Shown piece by piece: positions 22,244 through 26,673 of a stretch of 26,673 nt of DNA. Numbering within the stretch: position 1 is the stretch's first letter; each line of letters begins with the position of its first letter. The notes beneath the pieces were generated by a model. It made no database searches. It was given only the letters and a program-made list of their open reading frames with translations, and was not told the origin of the DNA. The position numbers and the translations under genes were made by a program. The stretch is taken from contig JBCBGC010000120.1 in NCBI GenBank assembly GCA_038527215.1, positions 1 to 26,673 on the forward strand, written 5' to 3'. Source of the stretch: JAWPMV01 sp038527215. GTDB lineage: Bacteria; Bacteroidota; Bacteroidia; J057.

Positions 22244-24214
22244 ATGAATCCACTTAGCTTACGAAAATCTGGTCATTCATTCCCCCTTTTACTTGGATTA
22301 GCTGTGATGGCCATGCTGGTGAGCGCGTGTAAACCAGAGGGCTACATCAATACGGTGAAGTACAACGGTGAAAAGCACATCAACACCTGTGAGACTTTTA
22401 CCGCAGACATCAACAAACTCGTTTCCTACAACAACGACCCTAGCGTCCTGCAGGTCGCTAAGTATGACAACAGCGATTTTGATTACTACTACCTGGAACC
22501 AGGTCAGTTTGAAATCAAAAACGATACCCTCAATTTCCGTCTGGCCCAAGACCTTAAATATGAGCAGTATCTGGACAAAGGCGTTGCCGTACTCGTCTCT
22601 GCCAGCTACAGAGCGGTAGATAATCTGGGAACCTTGGAAACCAACCGCAGCGGAGACATCGGAACCCTGAAGGTCGATCGTACCTACTGGATCGAAAACC
22701 GCCGCCCTCTGTTCCTATATAAAATTCCGATGAATGGCGCTGAGCTGGCTGGTAAGCAATTAATGCTATCCTTCGCCGTCGCCAAATATGACAAGCAGGG
22801 CAATCTCAAGAATTTTTTCTGCCAGACCGACGCCCAACCGCTCGGACCGGCAACCCCTTCTTGCTGTACTTCGGGACCTTGGGCCAACACCCGCCTGCAG
22901 TCTATCGTGGACTTCCCCGATATCTCAGCTAATGAAGCTGGATTCAAATACAAAGGCTTTACCGGAACCATCGACGTCATGTTCCAGGAAAACTCTTTCG
23001 ATCTGGGAGATGATTCTACCTTCAACACCCTGTTGATCCAGGCCTTTATTAATAAGTACAAAAACCTCGGGTATAAAATCACCCGCATCGACCTCAGTGG
23101 TTGGGCCTCTCCCGGCGGTAAAGAAAGCCTCAACATGAAGCTTTCTCAGGCGCGTGCCGAAGCCCTGATCGAAGGCCTGAAATCACTCAACGGTACCCTC
23201 GAAGGGCTGGAAATTTCTGGAAAAGGCATGGGGGAAGATTGGGAAAGAGTCAAATTCAAAACCCGTACTTCTACCCTGACCGCTGACGAAAAAGATCAGG
23301 TACTAGCGATTGCTAATGATCCTGCCCTGACCAACGATCAAAAAGAAGCCAAACTGAGAAAGGTTTCCTTCTGGGAGCAGCTGGTAGAAGAAGTCCTAAT
23401 CAAAGCACGTCATACCTTCTGTGTGATGGACTTTGAATATGCAGGCACCGGCGAAACCCTGGAGCGCTTTACTGAGCGTCTGCCGGTAGCTTCCAGAGAG
23501 CTGGAAGACGTAGCCAACGAAGTGATCACTGTTTCGCCTTTCAAAGAAGGCATGAACATGGATGAAGCCATGGCTTCTCTGAATGATATCCTGACCAAAA
23601 AAGCCAGCCCGAACCTCTACGCCATTCGTGCCACCTATCACCTGGCCCAGGACAATATTTCTGACGCGATTGCTGACCTCGAAAGAGCTTCCAGCTTCCG
23701 CGATGCCAAGTCTGTTGAGTACGCCAATGCCGTACAAGGCTATAAGGTGCTCTTCGCTGACAACTATGCTTTTGATCAGCAACTGCAGATGTACAAAGAC
23801 TTTACTGAATTGACTCAGAAGAATCCCGGCGATCGCAAGCTATTCTTCAATCGGGCGATCCTGATGGACAAAATCGGATTCCTGAGCGGCGCGCTGGCAG
23901 AGTATGATGCCCTACTGGATGGTCAGACGCCTACCGATGCCAATATGGTGAATCGGGGCGTTGCCAAACTGAAAAGCAATATGTTCTCTGAAGCAGAAGT
24001 CGACTTCAAAGATGCTGTGAGACTGAACAATCAGATTGCCGAGGCCTATTTCAACCTGGCCGCCATCAGCGCCTACCGTGGATTGACCAGAAAAACCATG
24101 GAATACCTTGATCAGGCCATCGCCCTGAAGCCTTCTTTCAAGGAATTTATCTTTAATAACCCGGTATTCTCTGCGATTTCCGAAGGTCCTGAGTTTGACA
24201 AATACCGTCAGTAA
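22244..24214 (+). CDS. Lipoprotein with OmpA-like and TPR domains
   Basis: The product has 656 residues. A signal peptide ends in lipobox LVSAC with Cys29. Residues about 35-230 form a beta-rich N-terminal region unlike any family I know. An OmpA-type peptidoglycan-associated fold is seen at about 245-390 (TRIDLSGWASPGGKESLNMKLSQARAEALIEGL), with an extra helical stretch (about 340-380) before its last strand (RHTFCVMDFEYAG). TPR-like repeats fill about 430-650 (PNLYAIRATYHLAQDNISDA, RKLFFNRAILMDKIGFLSGA, AEAYFNLAAISAYRGLTRKTMEYLDQAI). It probably anchors the outer membrane to peptidoglycan and scaffolds partners. A strong terminator follows. Confidence 0.85.
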   Translation: MNPLSLRKSGHSFPLLLGLAVMAMLVSACKPEGYINTVKYNGEKHINTCETFTADINKLVSYNNDPSVLQVAKYDNSDFDYYYLEPGQFEIKNDTLNFRLAQDLKYEQYLDKGVAVLVSASYRAVDNLGTLETNRSGDIGTLKVDRTYWIENRRPLFLYKIPMNGAELAGKQLMLSFAVAKYDKQGNLKNFFCQTDAQPLGPATPSCCTSGPWANTRLQSIVDFPDISANEAGFKYKGFTGTIDVMFQENSFDLGDDSTFNTLLIQAFINKYKNLGYKITRIDLSGWASPGGKESLNMKLSQARAEALIEGLKSLNGTLEGLEISGKGMGEDWERVKFKTRTSTLTADEKDQVLAIANDPALTNDQKEAKLRKVSFWEQLVEEVLIKARHTFCVMDFEYAGTGETLERFTERLPVASRELEDVANEVITVSPFKEGMNMDEAMASLNDILTKKASPNLYAIRATYHLAQDNISDAIADLERASSFRDAKSVEYANAVQGYKVLFADNYAFDQQLQMYKDFTELTQKNPGDRKLFFNRAILMDKIGFLSGALAEYDALLDGQTPTDANMVNRGVAKLKSNMFSEAEVDFKDAVRLNNQIAEAYFNLAAISAYRGLTRKTMEYLDQAIALKPSFKEFIFNNPVFSAISEGPEFDKYRQ

Positions 24215-24249
24215 AAGGCCCAGACCTTTTAGCAATAAGACATAAAAAA

Positions 24250-24281
24250 GGAGCCCTCCAGACTGGAGGGCTCCTTTTTTT
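24250..24281 (+). terminator. Strong rho-independent terminator after OmpA/TPR gene
   Basis: GGAGCCCTCCA (24250-24260) pairs perfectly with TGGAGGGCTCC (24264-24274) across a 3-base loop, followed by seven T. An A-run before the stem would also allow termination on the other strand. Confidence 0.95.
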
Positions 24282-24344
24282 GCGATTTCCCCCCACGCGT
24301 AGCTGTCAATCCCCTCATTACAAGGAAAAAGGAGATTGCTAAGC

Positions 24345-24376
24345 TTGGATTTAGAACGATAAAATTCCTACCTTTG
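24345..24376 (+). promoter_or_regulatory. rpsA: Promoter of rpsA, Bacteroidota type
   Basis: TTG at 24345-24347 and TACCTTTG at 24369-24376 (TAnnTTTG) are 21 bases apart, matching the -33/-7 pattern of Bacteroidota sigma-A. A purine-rich AAAGGAG lies about 10 bases before ATG 24417. Confidence 0.75.
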
Positions 24377-24416
24377 CATCCGCTCGGTAAACCCGAGCAG
24401 AAAGGAGACCTATTTC

Positions 24417-26612
24417 ATGTCAGAAGAAACCGAAAAGAAACAAGTTACAAACGAAGAACCAACCCCGACCGAGACGCCCGTTGAAGAGACCGGCGCTCAA
24501 ACTGAAGCCCCTGAAACTGAAGCTGCTCCTGAGAAGCTAGCTGAAGTTGCACCAGAAGTAAAGATCATCAGCGAGGAAATTGAGGAGCCAGAACCAGAGG
24601 AGGAAGCACCGGCGGAAGATGCCGATGCAAAACCAACAACCGTATCTGAAATTCTCACCGCATCCGGATTGGATGAGACGGATGACGATGATGATGACTG
24701 GTGGAAGGACGAGGATGAGTATACCTCAGCCAAACGTGCAGAATTAGAAAAACTGTACGAAGGAACCCTACGCGAATTCAACGAAAATGAAATCGTACAG
24801 GGCGCAGTCGTATCGATTGGAGATAAGGAAGTGGTACTGAACATTGGATTCAAATCCGAAGGTATCGTTCCTATTTCTGAGTTTAGAGACTTGGAGGACT
24901 TCAAAGTAGGTCAAGAAGTCGAAGTCTTTATTGAAAAAGTAGAAGACTCACAAGGACAATTGATTCTTTCCCGTAAGCGCGCCAAAAATCTGCGTTCCTG
25001 GGAGAAAATCAACGCCTCCATGGACGAAGATGTCATCCTTACTGGATTGGTCATGCGTCGTACCAAAGGTGGATTTGTGGTTGATATCGATGGAATTGAG
25101 GCTTTCTTGCCTGGTTCGCAGATCGATGTGAAACCCGTCCGCGATTTTGACGCCTTTGTAGGGCGGACCATGGAGTTCAAAGTGGTAAAAATCAATCACG
25201 CTTACGAAAACGTGGTGGTTTCCCACAAAATCCTCATTGAGGCTAAGCTGGAAGAGCAGCGCAAAGAAATTCTTGCCAACCTGGAAAAAGGTCAGGTACT
25301 CGAAGGTACGGTCAAGAACATGACCAACTTCGGGGTATTTATCGACCTGGGTGGCGTAGATGGCCTGCTCCACATTACCGATATCTCCTGGGGTCGTATC
25401 AACCACCCAGAAGAAGTGCTGGAACTTGACCAGAAGGTCAACGTGGTTGTACTGGACTTCGATGATGCCAAAAAGCGTATCAGCTTAGGGATGAAGCAGC
25501 TGACTGCTCACCCATGGGATTCTCTGCCAGAGAATATCATCGAGGGTACCCCAGTCAAAGGAAAAGTCGTAACCGTTGCCGATTACGGAATCTTCCTCGA
25601 AATCATGCCTGGCGTAGAAGGACTGATCCACACCAGCGAAATGTCCTGGTCTCAGCACGTGAAAAATCCTTCCGAAACCTTCAAGGTAGGTAGCGAACTG
25701 GAAGCTATGGTCCTGAACATCGACCGCGAAGACCGCAAGATGTCTCTGGGCCTCAAGCAGCTCGTTACGGATCCATGGGCTGATATCGAGATAAAATACC
25801 CTGTAGGAAGCCGCCACACCGGTCTGGTGCGCAACATGACCAACTACGGTCTGTTTGTTGAGCTGGAAGCAGGGGTTGACGGACTGGTTCACATCTCTGA
25901 CCTGTCCTGGACCAAGAAATTCAGCCATCCTTCTGAGTACGTAAAAGTAGATCAGAACCTGGATGTAGTTGTACTGGATATTGACAAGGACAACCGTCGT
26001 CTGAGCCTGGGCCACAAGCAGCTCACCGAAGACGTTTGGGAAACCTTCGCATCTATCTTTACCCTGGGCTCCTCTCACGAGGCTACCATCAAGCGCATTG
26101 ACAAAAAAGGTGCGGTAGTAGAACTAGAGTACGGAGTAGAAGGAACCATTCCTGTCAAGCATCTGAAAGTTGAAGAAGGCAAAGAAGACCTCAAGGTTGA
26201 TGATCGCGCCAGCTTCGTAGTGATTGAGTTTAACAAAGACGCCAAGCGTCTGGTCCTCTCTCACATGCGTACTTGGAAGAAAGACGAGCCTCAGCTGACT
26301 GGCGGTGGTAGCAAGAAAGGCAAAGGCGGAGGCGGATCTGTTTCCTCTGGAAAAGCCAGCACCACTACCCTGGGTGAATTCGATGCCCTCGCCAAACTGA
26401 AAGAGCAAATGGAAGCTGCTGAAGGTAAGCCTGCTCCTAAGAAGAAAGCTACCAAGAAGAAGAAAGAGGAAGCACCTGCCAAAGAAGAGCCGGTTGCAGA
26501 AGTAGAAGAGAAGGTAGAAGAAGTAGCAGAAGCCGTAGAAGCTCCCGTTGAAGCAGCTGCTGAAAAAGTAGAAGAAGCTGCTCCTGAAGCAGAAGAAAAA
26601 AAGGAAGAATAA
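24417..26612 (+). CDS. rpsA: Ribosomal protein S1
   Basis: This 731-residue protein has six S1 (OB-fold) RNA-binding domains: about 122-195, 205-280, 292-362, 378-452, 466-540 and 552-620. Repeats of the type GxVxxMTNFGVFIDLGGVDGLLHITDISW and RISLGMKQL are plain in domains 3-5. It binds mRNA on the 30S subunit. A 110-residue acidic N-terminal extension precedes domain 1, including a run of six Asp before WWKDEDEY. A Gly/Lys linker then leads to a C-terminal Lys/Glu/Ala-rich tail of about 60 residues. The extensions make it longer than E. coli S1 (557). It is a single transcription unit with its own promoter and terminator. Confidence 0.95.
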   Translation: MSEETEKKQVTNEEPTPTETPVEETGAQTEAPETEAAPEKLAEVAPEVKIISEEIEEPEPEEEAPAEDADAKPTTVSEILTASGLDETDDDDDDWWKDEDEYTSAKRAELEKLYEGTLREFNENEIVQGAVVSIGDKEVVLNIGFKSEGIVPISEFRDLEDFKVGQEVEVFIEKVEDSQGQLILSRKRAKNLRSWEKINASMDEDVILTGLVMRRTKGGFVVDIDGIEAFLPGSQIDVKPVRDFDAFVGRTMEFKVVKINHAYENVVVSHKILIEAKLEEQRKEILANLEKGQVLEGTVKNMTNFGVFIDLGGVDGLLHITDISWGRINHPEEVLELDQKVNVVVLDFDDAKKRISLGMKQLTAHPWDSLPENIIEGTPVKGKVVTVADYGIFLEIMPGVEGLIHTSEMSWSQHVKNPSETFKVGSELEAMVLNIDREDRKMSLGLKQLVTDPWADIEIKYPVGSRHTGLVRNMTNYGLFVELEAGVDGLVHISDLSWTKKFSHPSEYVKVDQNLDVVVLDIDKDNRRLSLGHKQLTEDVWETFASIFTLGSSHEATIKRIDKKGAVVELEYGVEGTIPVKHLKVEEGKEDLKVDDRASFVVIEFNKDAKRLVLSHMRTWKKDEPQLTGGGSKKGKGGGGSVSSGKASTTTLGEFDALAKLKEQMEAAEGKPAPKKKATKKKKEEAPAKEEPVAEVEEKVEEVAEAVEAPVEAAAEKVEEAAPEAEEKKEE

Positions 26613-26638
26613 GTCTTTTTCTTCGCTCACTGAATATG

Positions 26639-26669
26639 AACGCCGTCCCCTTGGGGCGGCGTTTTTTTT
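26639..26669 (+). terminator. Rho-independent terminator after rpsA
   Basis: An 11-bp stem (AACGCCGTCCC with GGGGCGGCGTT, one T-G pair) with a short loop is followed by a run of eight T in all, the first of which close the stem. It starts 27 bases after the rpsA stop. Confidence 0.93.
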
Positions 26670-26673
26670 GGGG

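Noticed and set aside
25485..26078. 197-codon minus-strand frame
   Set aside because: Antisense to the conserved S1 repeats of rpsA.

Overview
The window looks like a chromosomal piece of a Bacteroidota bacterium, probably from Saprospiria or a related lineage. The signs are promoter -7 boxes of the TAnnTTTG type (before tRNA-Ser, the OmpA/TPR lipoprotein gene and rpsA), few Shine-Dalgarno sequences, a ribosomal protein S1 with long acidic ends, BatB/BatC-type genes, and AraC regulators carrying a membrane sensor domain. The lineage call is inference; no rRNA is present.

Layout. (1) 1-4.5 kb: a lipoprotein sulfatase converging on a PQQ-type sugar dehydrogenase fused to an NTF2-like domain, then a membrane-anchored AraC regulator. 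(2) 4.5-5.4 kb: a UPF0175/DUF3368 toxin-antitoxin pair, with a possible third small reading frame joined by the same GTGA overlap. (3) 5.4-10.9 kb: a minus-strand cluster with tightly overlapping genes (outer-membrane barrel, four-helix membrane protein, two paralogous propeller-like proteins, Ig-like protein). An HxlR regulator diverges from it across a region full of GTTAC repeats. No function is known to me for this set. (4) 10.9-16.0 kb: a decayed island with a broken tyrosine recombinase, an intact single-chain type IIG restriction-modification enzyme, and two gene remnants meeting tail to tail. (5) 16.1-17.3 kb: a minus-strand tRNA cluster. tRNA-Ser(GCU) and tRNA-Pro(UGG) are followed by a ruined tRNA-Pro copy and a tRNA-Arg(UCU). 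The last is split in the anticodon by a group I intron that carries a PD-(D/E)XK homing endonuclease gene in its P6 loop. A 45-bp tandem repeat copies the 5' end of tRNA-Pro. (6) 17.4-20.1 kb: two overlapping peptide-type ABC permease genes with unusual insertions. (7) 20.3-22.0 kb: BatB-like and BatC-like genes. (8) 22.2-24.2 kb: an OmpA/TPR lipoprotein. (9) 24.4-26.6 kb: rpsA, closed by a strong terminator.

The most striking element is the self-splicing intron inside tRNA-Arg(UCU). Its core can be paired by hand: P3, P4, P6, P7 and P8 all form, and the S element is near-canonical. The second is the HxlR-linked envelope cluster, in which one of two propeller paralogs appears to have lost its export signal.
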